From Tautonia marina (GTDB lineage Bacteria; Planctomycetota; Planctomycetia; Isosphaerales; Isosphaeraceae), in the NCBI RefSeq assembly GCF_009177065.1, contig NZ_WEZF01000011.1, forward strand, positions 62,001 through 126,000: 64,000 nucleotides of DNA, in the 5' to 3' direction. Of this stretch, positions 18,602 to 27,390 are shown one piece after another (within the stretch, counting starts at the first letter, position 1; every line of letters begins with the position of its first letter). The notes under the pieces were generated by a model. The model made no database searches. It saw only the letters and a program-made list of their open reading frames with translations, and was not told where the DNA came from. The translations under genes and the position numbers were made by a program.

Positions 18602-19384
18602 ATGCGACCCTTGTTCATCGCCGGCAACTGGAAGATGAACCCCTCGACCGAGGCCGACGCCGTCGCCCTGGCCGAAGCCGTCAAGGAAGGCGTCGGCCAG
18701 GACCACGCCGTCCGCGTCGCCGTCTGCCCCCCCTCGGTTTTCCTGCACCGGATCGACGCCGCCCTGGCCAACTCCCCCATCGGCCTCGGCGGTCAGAACA
18801 TGCACCCGGAGCCCTCGGGGGCCTACACCGGCGAGCTCTCCGGCGCCATGCTCAACGACGTCGGCTGCACCCACGTCATCCTCGGCCATAGCGAGCGACG
18901 GCATGGTCTCGGAGAAACCGACGCCTTCATCAACCAGAAGCTCCACGCCGCCCTGAAGATCGGCCTCATCCCCATTGTCTGCATCGGCGAGACCCTCGAC
19001 GAACGGGAAGGGGACCGCACCGAGGCCGTCGTGGCCGAACAGCTCGACGGCTCGCTTGCCGGGTTGGAACCCGAGCAGATGGCCGGCGTCGTCCTGGCGT
19101 ATGAGCCCGTCTGGGCCATCGGCACCGGCAAGACCGCCAGCCCCGAACAGGCCCAGGACGTCCACGCCTTCATCCGGGCTCGACTGACCGACCGCTTCGG
19201 CGAAGCGATCGCCGCCCGGGTCGTCATCCAATACGGGGGGAGCGTCAAGCCCGACAACGCCGCCGACCTGCTCATCCGTCCCGACATCGACGGCGCCCTG
19301 GTCGGTGGGGCCAGCCTCAAGGCCGCCGACTTCCTCGGCATCATCGAGGCCGCCCGCACCGTCACCCAGGCCGGCAAGGCGTGA
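18602..19384 (+). CDS. tpiA: Triose-phosphate isomerase
   Basis: 260 residues, the usual family length. It has the NWKMN motif with the catalytic lysine, GHSERR with the catalytic histidine, [10 protein letters not shown] with the catalytic glutamate and the phosphate-binding YGGSVKPDN near the C-terminus, all intact. It interconverts dihydroxyacetone phosphate and glyceraldehyde-3-phosphate in glycolysis. It starts a same-strand run with secG (122 bp on), yicC, gmk, rpoZ and ftsK. Confidence 0.98.
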   Translation: MRPLFIAGNWKMNPSTEADAVALAEAVKEGVGQDHAVRVAVCPPSVFLHRIDAALANSPIGLGGQNMHPEPSGAYTGELSGAMLNDVGCTHVILGHSERRHGLGETDAFINQKLHAALKIGLIPIVCIGETLDEREGDRTEAVVAEQLDGSLAGLEPEQMAGVVLAYEPVWAIGTGKTASPEQAQDVHAFIRARLTDRFGEAIAARVVIQYGGSVKPDNAADLLIRPDIDGALVGGASLKAADFLGIIEAARTVTQAGKA

Positions 19385-19506
19385 CCTGAGCGAACCATTC
19401 ATTCCCCCTCCCGTCGGACTCGGCCCGGCCGGGTCCAACGGGGCCACCGATTGCTTGCTGCTCGTCGCCGATCGTCCCGATCGATCCCTTTGCGAGGTCC
19501 CCGACT

Positions 19507-20043
19507 GTGGAAATCCTGCCTTATGTGATCAGCAGCCTCATCGCGCTGGTCGTCTGCACCTTCCTCGGCTACCTGTTGCCGCAGTGGCTGACCTACATCC
19601 TGATCGGCCTCGTCTCAGCCCTCATGATCGGCCTGGTCCTGATCCAGCGCGGTCGAGGGGGCGGACTGGCCGGGGCCTTCGGCGGCGTCGGCGGATCGAG
19701 CGCCTTCGGCACCCGGGCGGGCGACGTCTTTACCCGCATCACCATTGTCACCGCCTCGGTCTGGATCGCCCTGAACATGGGCCTGGTCGTCAACGCCAAC
19801 GTCTCCCGAACCACCCAGCAGCAGCCCGGCGGCCAGTTCCTACCGGAAGGTGTTCTCGACACCACCACCGACAGCACCCCGGTCCCCGATTTTGATGCCG
19901 ACGCCGACGCCGACACCGACCCGCTCGGCCTCGACCTGGGCACGTCCGACTTGCCCCCGACCCCCGGCGCCGCCGACAGCGAACCGGCCACGCCGACGCC
20001 GACCCCGGCTCCCGCTCCGACTCCGGCCCCCGAGTCGAACTGA
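19507..20043 (+). CDS. secG: SecG, protein-export membrane subunit, with long acidic tail
   Basis: 178 residues from a GTG at 19507. Two membrane helices flank the conserved cytoplasmic loop LVLIQRGRGGGLAGAFGGVGGSSAFGTRAGD, the SecG signature. SecG assists SecYE in translocation. After residue about 105 there is a long non-conserved tail with an acidic run (DFDADADADTDPLG) and Pro/Thr/Ala repeats, making it longer than the 70-110 residues usual elsewhere. The tail is probably disordered. It lies between tpiA and yicC. Confidence 0.94.
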   Translation: MEILPYVISSLIALVVCTFLGYLLPQWLTYILIGLVSALMIGLVLIQRGRGGGLAGAFGGVGGSSAFGTRAGDVFTRITIVTASVWIALNMGLVVNANVSRTTQQQPGGQFLPEGVLDTTTDSTPVPDFDADADADTDPLGLDLGTSDLPPTPGAADSEPATPTPTPAPAPTPAPESN

Positions 20044-20181
20044 CGTGACGGACATGACGCCCCTCGCGCCGCCTTCGGCCCGTCGGTTCCTCGGCACCGG
20101 ACGGGTCTCGGTGTTGCGTCTCGCTCTGGTCCTGGTTGGTCTCGTCTGGTTCCCCCCGATCACGACCCTGGAGGGCTCGCC

Positions 20182-21063
20182 GTGCTCCTGAGCATGACCG
20201 GATTCGGCGAAGCCCGTCGGCAAGACGAGGCCCGCACCATCAGCGTCGAGGTTCGCAGCGTCAACGGGCGGCACCTGAAGCTCTCGACCCGCATCAGCGA
20301 GCCCTTCTCGGCCCTGGAGCCGGACATCGAGCGCCTCGTCCGCCACCGCCTGAAACGCGGGACGGTCCAGCTCAACCTCCGGGTCGAATCGCTCCGCCGC
20401 CCCGAAGACTACCGCTTGAACCTCGCCGCCCTGGAAGGCTATCGCGCCCAGTTGCTCACCTTCCTCGGTGGCGGTCAGACGCCCCCCGACTTCTTCTCGG
20501 CCCTGCTCTCCCTGCCGGGCGTCGTCGATTCGACCCGACCGGCCCTCGACGACCCCAGGGAACACTGGCCGACTCTCGAACCGATCGTCGTCGAGGCCCT
20601 CGATCAGCTCCACCAGAGCCGACTCGAAGAAGGCCGGTCGATGGATCAGGAACTCCGCTCGCTGGCCCTCGACATCACCGGCCATCTCGACCGCATCGCC
20701 TCCCGAGTGCCCGAGGTCGTCTCGGCCTACCGCGATCGTCTGATCGAACGGGTCGGCTCCTTGATCCAGGACCGCGGCCTGACCATCGAGCCCGAGCACC
20801 TGATCCGAGAGGTCGCCATCTTCGCCGAACGCTCCGACATCGCCGAGGAGATTACCCGGCTCCGCGCCCACCTCGACCAGTTCGACGCCGTCCTCTCCTC
20901 CGACGACGCCCCCGGCCGCAAGCTGGAATTCGTCGTCCAGGAAATGGGCCGCGAGACCAACACCATCGGCTCGAAGGCCAACGACGTTGAGATCAGCCGC
21001 TCCGTCGTCGAAATCAAAGGCTCCCTCGAAAAGATCCGCGAACTCATCCAGAACGTCGAATGA
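20182..21063 (+). CDS. yicC: YicC family endoribonuclease
   Basis: 293 residues from a GTG at 20182, preceded by GGAGGG. The N-terminus MLLSMTGFGEA, the middle SVEVRSVNGRHLKL and the C-terminal EFVVQEMGRETNTIGSKAND are the defining YicC/YloC blocks. Members studied elsewhere are endoribonucleases acting in RNA turnover. It sits immediately upstream of gmk, a very common bacterial pairing. Confidence 0.96.
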   Translation: MLLSMTGFGEARRQDEARTISVEVRSVNGRHLKLSTRISEPFSALEPDIERLVRHRLKRGTVQLNLRVESLRRPEDYRLNLAALEGYRAQLLTFLGGGQTPPDFFSALLSLPGVVDSTRPALDDPREHWPTLEPIVVEALDQLHQSRLEEGRSMDQELRSLALDITGHLDRIASRVPEVVSAYRDRLIERVGSLIQDRGLTIEPEHLIREVAIFAERSDIAEEITRLRAHLDQFDAVLSSDDAPGRKLEFVVQEMGRETNTIGSKANDVEISRSVVEIKGSLEKIRELIQNVE

Positions 21064-21235
21064 GTCCGTCCCCCCCCCCGACGGTACGATTCCCCCGGAC
21101 GCTCCATCGACCCAGGCCCTGCGACCCCGTCCCTCGGCTTCAAGCTCGCTTCGACCTTCTCGTTCGGTCGGCCCCCTGGACGCTCTCGATCCTCCGATTT
21201 CTGCTCGCTGCCCGCTGCCTACAGCCTACTGCCCC

Positions 21236-21838
21236 ATGACTTACGACTGGACCCACCTTCCTGGCCGCTTGCTCGTCGTCTCCGGACCCTCCGGATGCGG
21301 CAAGAGTACGATCTTGCGCAGGGTGCTGCAGAAGCCCGGCGTCGGGGCCCGTCTCTCGGTCTCGGCAACGAGCCGCCCGGCCCGCCCCGGTGAGGTGGAG
21401 GGGAGCGACTATCACTTCGTCTCCCGAGGCAACTTCGAGGCCGCCCGCGACCGGGGCGAGTTCCTCGAATGGGCCGAGGTCCACGGCAACCTCTACGGCA
21501 CGCCAATCAAGCCGGTCATCGCCTCGCTGGAAGCGGGCCAGTGCGTCATCCTCGAAATCGACGTTCAGGGAGCCATGCAGGTCCTCCGCGCCGTGCCGTC
21601 GGCCGAGACGATCTTCATCACCGTCCCCAACTTCGAGATCCTCGAAGCCCGCCTCCGAGGCCGCGGCACCGAACCCGAGCCCGTCGTCCGCCGTCGGCTC
21701 GATAACGCCCGGCGCGAACTCGAATCCCAGCATCTGTACACCCATACCATTATCAACGACGACCTCGACCGCGCCGTGGCCGAACTGGACACCTTGCTGG
21801 CCGAGTCGGGTTGCGGAGGAGACGCCCGCGATGCATGA
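21236..21838 (+). CDS. gmk: Guanylate kinase
   Basis: 200 residues. P-loop GPSGCGKST, then [21 protein letters not shown] (GMP-binding) and [15 protein letters not shown], then the lid-region [10 protein letters not shown]. It phosphorylates GMP to GDP. The ATG at 21236 has no clear ribosome-binding sequence and follows a CTGCC-rich stretch; no better start exists. Its stop overlaps the rpoZ start by 8 nt (21831-21838), indicating coupled translation. Confidence 0.96.
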   Translation: MTYDWTHLPGRLLVVSGPSGCGKSTILRRVLQKPGVGARLSVSATSRPARPGEVEGSDYHFVSRGNFEAARDRGEFLEWAEVHGNLYGTPIKPVIASLEAGQCVILEIDVQGAMQVLRAVPSAETIFITVPNFEILEARLRGRGTEPEPVVRRRLDNARRELESQHLYTHTIINDDLDRAVAELDTLLAESGCGGDARDA

Positions 21839-22106
21839 GGAACTGAAGGAAGAAGAGATCGTCAACCGCGTCGGCGGCCGGTTCAAGCTCTCCACCTTGA
21901 TCCAGAAGCGCATGATCGCCCTGAACCAGGGGGCCCGCCCACTGGTTGACATGCGAACACCTGACAAGATGGCCATTGTGATCCAGGAGATCATGCAGGA
22001 CAAGATTTTCCTCGACCTGGCCGGTAATGTCCGCTCTCGGGATGAGGCCGAAGACATCGGCGGGCCGCTCGGCGAGACGGTCGACCTTACCCAGCCGGAA
22101 GACTGA
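21831..22106 (+). CDS. rpoZ: RNA polymerase omega subunit
   Basis: 91 residues, preceded by GGAGGA inside gmk. It contains [29 protein letters not shown], the omega core helix region, and a short C-terminal acidic tail. Omega stabilises the beta-prime subunit. Its position right after gmk is the conserved bacterial order and supports the call despite the short sequence. Confidence 0.93.
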   Translation: MHEELKEEEIVNRVGGRFKLSTLIQKRMIALNQGARPLVDMRTPDKMAIVIQEIMQDKIFLDLAGNVRSRDEAEDIGGPLGETVDLTQPED

Positions 22107-22293
22107 GCGCCGATTGCCACAGATCGGGCCGACGAGGAGCAAAGCTCGCCGCCCGGATCTGCCGATGATCGCCTAACGGATCGATCGGGCCCGGGTTCGC
22201 ACCAGGGGTCGCGAGCAGGCCGACCCCGGAGGGTCGCGCCTGGCGGCCTTCGATGGTGGTTCCGGGCCTCGTCGGATGGCCCGGGGGGCGTTC

Positions 22294-24567
22294 ATGCTCG
22301 ATCGTCAGCGACTTTGGCGCAACGGACGGGGCCTGGCCCTGCTCGTGGGCGGCCTGTTCCTGGCATTGAGCCTGCTCGGGTACGACCCGGCCGATGCTCC
22401 CGGTACGGCCATCTACCCGCCGAATCAAGGGGACGCCCTGGCCAACCCTTGCGGCCCCATCGGCGCGGCGCTCGCCCACCTTTTGTACACCTGCTTCGGC
22501 TACGGGGCGCTACTGGTCCTGCCGGCCTGGTTGATCGTGGCGGTTCGGGTCTTGATGGCCCGGCCGATCACCGACCCGCCCGCCCGGTTGCTCGGCCTGG
22601 GCGTGCTGATCGGGGTAACCTCGGCGGCCTTGCAGCAACTTCGCCCCGACCTGCCCGGCGCGGCTCCGGTCGGCTCGGGAGGCTACCTCGGGGTCCTGAT
22701 CGGTGAGGGGCTCCGCGGCCAGGTCGGGCCGATCGGCCTGTCGCTGGTACTGACCTCGGCGGCGGTCGTCGGTCTGGCGCTCTGCCACGATCTGATCTTC
22801 ATCCTCCCTCGACGCCGGTCGAGCCTGCTCGGGTCGGCGGGTGAGCCGATGCCCGCGCACCCCGGGGCCTCGGTCCCGGCGATTGCCCGACCAAGGGGAG
22901 CCGATCTGCCCGCCCCGGTTTCCCCCCACGCGGGAGTCCCGCCCGCCGGGGTTCCGGCTCCGACCCGGCCGACCCCAGCCGCCGCCCCGCCGCCGACACC
23001 GGGAGTGCCTGCCGTGCGCCCCCCGTCGTCGCCGCAGCGGTCGGCCTCGGGCTACCAGGGTCCGCCGATGGACATGCTGGAGCCCTCGTCGGCCGTCCCG
23101 GTGCAGGAACGCGAGGCCTCCATCCAGGCCCGCGCCCTGATGCTGGAGAAGACCCTGCTGGAGCACGGCTGCCAGGTCCGGGTGGTCCAGATCGACACCG
23201 GGCCGGTCATCACCCAGTTCGAGATCGAGCTGGAGGCCGGCCTGCGCGTCTCGAAGATCGTCGGCCTGGCCAACGACCTGGCGATTGCCCTGGCCGTGCC
23301 GAGCGTCCGGATCGTCGCGCCGATCCCAGGCAAGACGACCGTTGGCATCGAGGTCCCCAACGAGCGGCGGTCGATGGTCCGGCTCCGCGAGGTCATCGAG
23401 GGGGTCGCGGCCGGCGACAGCCTGAAGCGGGCCTTCATCCCCCTGTTCCTGGGCAAGGACGTGAAGGGCTCTCCCCTGGCGTTCGACCTGGCCGAGATGC
23501 CCCACCTGCTCATCGCCGGCCGAACCGGCACAGGCAAGTCGGTCTGCCTGAACGCGATGATCACCTCGATCCTCATGACCCGTCGGCCCGACGAGTGCAA
23601 GCTTATCCTCATCGACCCGAAGATGGTGGAGCTATCGCAATATAAGCAAGTTCCCCACCTGATGCACCCGGTCGTCACCGACATGAAGAAGGCCGAGTCG
23701 CTGCTGGCGTGGGCCTGCGAGAAGATGGACGAGCGCTACACGTACCTCGCCCGGGCCGGTGTGCGCAGTTTGCACTCGTACAATCAACTCGGCCCCGACG
23801 AGATCTACGCCCGGCTCCAGCCCGAGGATGAGGAGGAAGCCCAGCGCATCCCGACCTTCATGCCGCACATCGTCATCGTGGTTGATGAAATGAGCGACAT
23901 GATGATGACTGCCGCCAAGGAGGTCGAGGCCCACATCGTCCGCCTCGCCCAGAAGGCGCGAGCGGTGGGGATGCACCTGATCGTCGCCACCCAGAAGCCG
24001 ACCGTGGACGTCATTACCGGCCTGATCAAGGGAAACCTGCCCGCTCGAATCGCCTTCCAGGTCTCCAGCCGGGGGGATAGCCGCGTCGTCCTCGACGAGA
24101 TGGGGGCCGACAAGCTGCTGGGCAACGGCGACATGCTGTTCCTCATCCCCGGCACCTCGCACCTGGTGCGGGCACAGGGCACGTATGTGTCGGACCTGGA
24201 AGTGGAACGCATCTGCAACTATTTGAGCCAGTATCCTCAGGAGTTTAGCAAGGAGTTGATGCAGCTTCGTGTCGGCGGCGGGGTCGGCGGCAAGGACGGC
24301 GCGGCCCTGAAGGACCGCGACGAACTGTACGAGACGGCCATCGAGGTGATCATCCGCGAGCAGCGCGGCAGTTGCTCCCTCTTGCAGCGAGCCCTCGGCA
24401 TCGGCTACGGCCGCGCCGCCCGCCTCATCGACTTCATGGCCGAGGACGGCATTGTCGGCGAGTACAAATCCGGCTCCGCCCGCGAGGTCCTCTACTCCTG
24501 GGAGGAATGGGAAGCCCTCAAGGCCGGCGACGATCCCCCCGAGGGCCTCGGCGAGGCCGCAGCCTGA
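22294..24567 (+). CDS. ftsK: DNA translocase FtsK/SpoIIIE
   Basis: 757 residues from the ATG at 22294, which has a GGGGGGCG sequence 5 nt before it; ATG 22276 is possible in frame. Four to five N-terminal membrane helices are followed by a Pro/Ala-rich linker. The RecA-like motor has Walker A AGRTGTGKS at about 408-416 and Walker B HIVIVVDEMSD. A C-terminal winged-helix gamma domain (RGSCSLLQRALGIGYGRAARLIDFM) would read KOPS-like sequences. It pumps chromosome DNA at segregation. The gene ends the plus-strand housekeeping run. Confidence 0.96.
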   Translation: MLDRQRLWRNGRGLALLVGGLFLALSLLGYDPADAPGTAIYPPNQGDALANPCGPIGAALAHLLYTCFGYGALLVLPAWLIVAVRVLMARPITDPPARLLGLGVLIGVTSAALQQLRPDLPGAAPVGSGGYLGVLIGEGLRGQVGPIGLSLVLTSAAVVGLALCHDLIFILPRRRSSLLGSAGEPMPAHPGASVPAIARPRGADLPAPVSPHAGVPPAGVPAPTRPTPAAAPPPTPGVPAVRPPSSPQRSASGYQGPPMDMLEPSSAVPVQEREASIQARALMLEKTLLEHGCQVRVVQIDTGPVITQFEIELEAGLRVSKIVGLANDLAIALAVPSVRIVAPIPGKTTVGIEVPNERRSMVRLREVIEGVAAGDSLKRAFIPLFLGKDVKGSPLAFDLAEMPHLLIAGRTGTGKSVCLNAMITSILMTRRPDECKLILIDPKMVELSQYKQVPHLMHPVVTDMKKAESLLAWACEKMDERYTYLARAGVRSLHSYNQLGPDEIYARLQPEDEEEAQRIPTFMPHIVIVVDEMSDMMMTAAKEVEAHIVRLAQKARAVGMHLIVATQKPTVDVITGLIKGNLPARIAFQVSSRGDSRVVLDEMGADKLLGNGDMLFLIPGTSHLVRAQGTYVSDLEVERICNYLSQYPQEFSKELMQLRVGGGVGGKDGAALKDRDELYETAIEVIIREQRGSCSLLQRALGIGYGRAARLIDFMAEDGIVGEYKSGSAREVLYSWEEWEALKAGDDPPEGLGEAAA

Positions 24568-24652
24568 TTGACGCGTCGTCGAGTGCATTGACCGCGGTGA
24601 ACGGTCCGAGGGATGATGGGCAAGACGAAGTGCCACTCCCGAGGAGGCTGTG

Positions 24653-25363
24653 ATGCCGCTGCACGACTGGAACCGCGTCGAGAACTGGGACGGGGTCCAT
24701 CTGCTCTGGATTGCCGAGCTTCTCCGATGGATCAAGCCCCGACTTCCGGAAGGATACCGGGCCTACGTCGGCACTTCGCCGCGCATGTCGATCGGGGCTC
24801 CTACAAGCAAGGCAGACGTTTCGATCCGGGCCTGGCCCAGGGCGGCTCACCCCGGCGACCGCCCCAGCGAGGAGGTCGGCACGCTGCCCGAGGGGCTCAG
24901 GCCAGACATCGAGGTCATCGTCGATACGATTGAATCCGACGCGGCGTTGTTCGTCGAACATGGCGGCTGGCTGGTGGCAGTCATCGAACGCGTCTCGCCA
25001 CGCAACAAGGACCGCCCCAGCTCCCGAGAAATCTACCTCACCCGGTATCTCGCGTATCTGCACGACGGCGTCAACCTGCTGCTGATTGATGTCCTGCCCC
25101 ATCCCTACGGATTCTCGTTTGCGGATACGATTGCCGCCGAGATCGGTCTGGAACAACCGCCCACGCCCACCCCGTTTGCCGTCTCCTATCGCGTCGGCGA
25201 GCCTGTCCCAGGGGAAGGCCGATTCTTCGCGGCCTGGCGACGTCCAATGACCGTCGGCCAACCCTTGCCGACCATCACTCTCCCCCTGACGGTCAATGAA
25301 GCCGTCGCCGTTGACCTGGAGGCAACCTACGCCTCAGCGGCATCGGACGCCTATCTCGACTGA
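24653..25363 (+). CDS. DUF4058-like conserved protein
   Basis: 236 residues from ATG 24653, just after GAGGAGG. It begins MPLHDWNRVENWDGVHLLWI, a start shared by a widespread uncharacterised family in planctomycetes and cyanobacteria. The middle LRPDIEVIVD, LVAVIERVSPRNKDRPSSRE and LLLIDVLP follow the D...E pattern of Uma2/DUF4058 restriction-endonuclease-like folds. The family label is therefore tentative. It is 85 bp downstream of ftsK and is unlikely to be functionally linked. Confidence 0.75.
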   Translation: MPLHDWNRVENWDGVHLLWIAELLRWIKPRLPEGYRAYVGTSPRMSIGAPTSKADVSIRAWPRAAHPGDRPSEEVGTLPEGLRPDIEVIVDTIESDAALFVEHGGWLVAVIERVSPRNKDRPSSREIYLTRYLAYLHDGVNLLLIDVLPHPYGFSFADTIAAEIGLEQPPTPTPFAVSYRVGEPVPGEGRFFAAWRRPMTVGQPLPTITLPLTVNEAVAVDLEATYASAASDAYLD

Positions 25364-25503
25364 GCGACGGTTTGTCTCTCCGAGCACGGCTCGGCAGCCG
25401 CAAGCAGGCTTCGTCTGATTGAATCACGGCGAAAATGCCGATCTGAGGAATGTGTGCGAGAGGATGACAGTTCCGCGAGCACGGCTGCAAGGAGCGCGAG
25501 GCG

Positions 25504-27390
25504 ATGGTGGCTCGCGGAGGATGGAATCGAGCGTGGGTGCTCGTTCACCTGGTTCTGGTCTGCGCAATCGTCATCGCTGCCTGCCAATCCCCGAAGATCC
25601 GGGAACGACCGTTTTCGAATCATCCGGCGATCCGATCGGCGGGAGCGGGGCATGGTGCGTCGAGGGATGCGTTTGGGCCGAGTGACGAAGCCTCCTATCA
25701 ACGGCTCGTCGCTGAGGTGGAGCGACCGGGAGGAGCCTCGGCAAGCCGTTTGCTTGCGTTGGCGGATTTTGCAGACCGGCAGGGGCGTCGGCAGATTGGG
25801 CGAGAACCGGTCGCGGCGCTCTCGTGGTTCCGAGACGCAGCAGTCTACGCGTCATTCGCGCTGGAAAATGCCGATGAACCACTGATACAGGCCCGTGCCG
25901 TCGATCGCCATAACCGCGCGGTCGAGGAGCTGCTCCGTTGCTCGGGGACCGGCCCCCGGAATGTCGATCCCGCGTGGCGAGACCGACTCGATGCGGAAGG
26001 CATTCGTGTTGTCACCACCCATCCGAACCGCGCCGGCTTGCCGATTGACGAACTCTGGATCGCCGGGGATTTCCGGGTCCGGAACCTGGAGCACTTCGGC
26101 CAGGATGGACTCGGTGTGCCGCTGGTGGCCGCCGGTGTGCTGAGCAATCGAGACGCGGTCCCCGATCGCTTCCTTCCCAGCCAGCTCAAGCTGCCCGCAA
26201 CAGCGGTCTTGCAACCGACGGGGCCGCTCGACCATGGTTTGTGGCGGCAGCAGCCGGTCTTGCTCGCGCTTCACGATCCGATCCAGGAATCGGTGGTCGT
26301 CATTGGGAACGGTGTGGGTACGATCGCGCTTGCAAGCGACCTGACGACCCCAATCGCCTACCAGTTCCTGAAAGCCCCCGGGCAGGAAATCGGTTACGGC
26401 GGGTTGTTCCAGCCCGATCGGCTCTCGACGCTCCCGGGCATTTTCATGCAGGGGCCTTATAAGCCCGGGAAAATCCCCGTCCTGTTCGTTCATGGGCTCT
26501 CGTCAAGTCCGGTCATGTGGCTGGAGACGGCCAATGCGCTTCAGGGAGACCCCGAGATCCGGGACCGTTACCAATTCTGGTATGCTTATTACCCGACCGG
26601 AGCAGCCCTGGCGTTTTCGGCAGCTCGTGTCCGCTCGGAACTGGCCGCGATCCACCAGGCGATCGACCCGGATCGCGTTGACCCCGCGCTCGATCAGATG
26701 GTTGTCGTGGGTCATAGCCTGGGAGGTGTCCTGTGCCGGCAAATGCTCCAGTCAAGCGGCCGGAGAGTTGAACAGGGCATGTTCACGCGACCATTCGAAA
26801 AGGTCATGATGTCTTCCCAGACCCGGCAACGGCTGGAGCAACTGCTCTACTTCGAGCCGGTTCCGTCGATTCGGCGCGCGGTGTTCATCATGGCACCGCA
26901 CCGGGGGAGCAATGTTGCGAGTGGTTTGATCGGACGGGTCACGACTGCTCTGGTGCAACGAACGCGAGAAATCGAGCTGTATCGAGATGAGATCATCGGC
27001 TTGAATGGTCCGGAGGTCTTCAGCCCGGTGTTCCAGAGGCGTCCGCCAAGCAGTATTGATAATCTGGAACCTGAGAGCCCGATCTTAAACGTTCTTGCGG
27101 AACTGCCGACGGCTCCCGGCGTGCCGTATCATTCGGTGATCGGGAACCTCTTTCCGGAAGGTCCCCCCTCGCGCTGGTCGGATGGAGTTGTTCCCGTCGC
27201 GAGTGCCCAGCTCGATGGTGCCGTCTCGGAACTGGTGGTCCGTAAGAGCCACTTCGGCGCGAATTCTCCCGAGGTGGTCGCGGAAGTTCGACGCATTCTC
27301 CACCTTCATCTCAACGATCAGGTGTCTCCGACCGCGCAGAATGGCACAGTTGCTCGACATACCGATCCAGCTCGGCCAGTTCGTCGGTGA
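25504..27390 (+). CDS. Alpha/beta-hydrolase lipoprotein (lipase/esterase-like)
   Basis: 628 residues. A signal peptide with lipobox VIAAC and Cys27 indicates a lipoprotein. The N-terminal 300 residues are an unrecognised region. The hydrolase domain then shows VLFVHGLSSSP (oxyanion region, about 326-336), the nucleophile elbow GHSLGG with Ser405, a later SDGVVPV aspartate and a C-terminal SHFG histidine, completing a possible Ser-Asp-His triad. The substrate may be a lipid or ester at the outer membrane. AAGGAG precedes the ATG. The last 80 bases overlap the convergent nadE gene. Confidence 0.88.
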   Translation: MVARGGWNRAWVLVHLVLVCAIVIAACQSPKIRERPFSNHPAIRSAGAGHGASRDAFGPSDEASYQRLVAEVERPGGASASRLLALADFADRQGRRQIGREPVAALSWFRDAAVYASFALENADEPLIQARAVDRHNRAVEELLRCSGTGPRNVDPAWRDRLDAEGIRVVTTHPNRAGLPIDELWIAGDFRVRNLEHFGQDGLGVPLVAAGVLSNRDAVPDRFLPSQLKLPATAVLQPTGPLDHGLWRQQPVLLALHDPIQESVVVIGNGVGTIALASDLTTPIAYQFLKAPGQEIGYGGLFQPDRLSTLPGIFMQGPYKPGKIPVLFVHGLSSSPVMWLETANALQGDPEIRDRYQFWYAYYPTGAALAFSAARVRSELAAIHQAIDPDRVDPALDQMVVVGHSLGGVLCRQMLQSSGRRVEQGMFTRPFEKVMMSSQTRQRLEQLLYFEPVPSIRRAVFIMAPHRGSNVASGLIGRVTTALVQRTREIELYRDEIIGLNGPEVFSPVFQRRPPSSIDNLEPESPILNVLAELPTAPGVPYHSVIGNLFPEGPPSRWSDGVVPVASAQLDGAVSELVVRKSHFGANSPEVVAEVRRILHLHLNDQVSPTAQNGTVARHTDPARPVRR

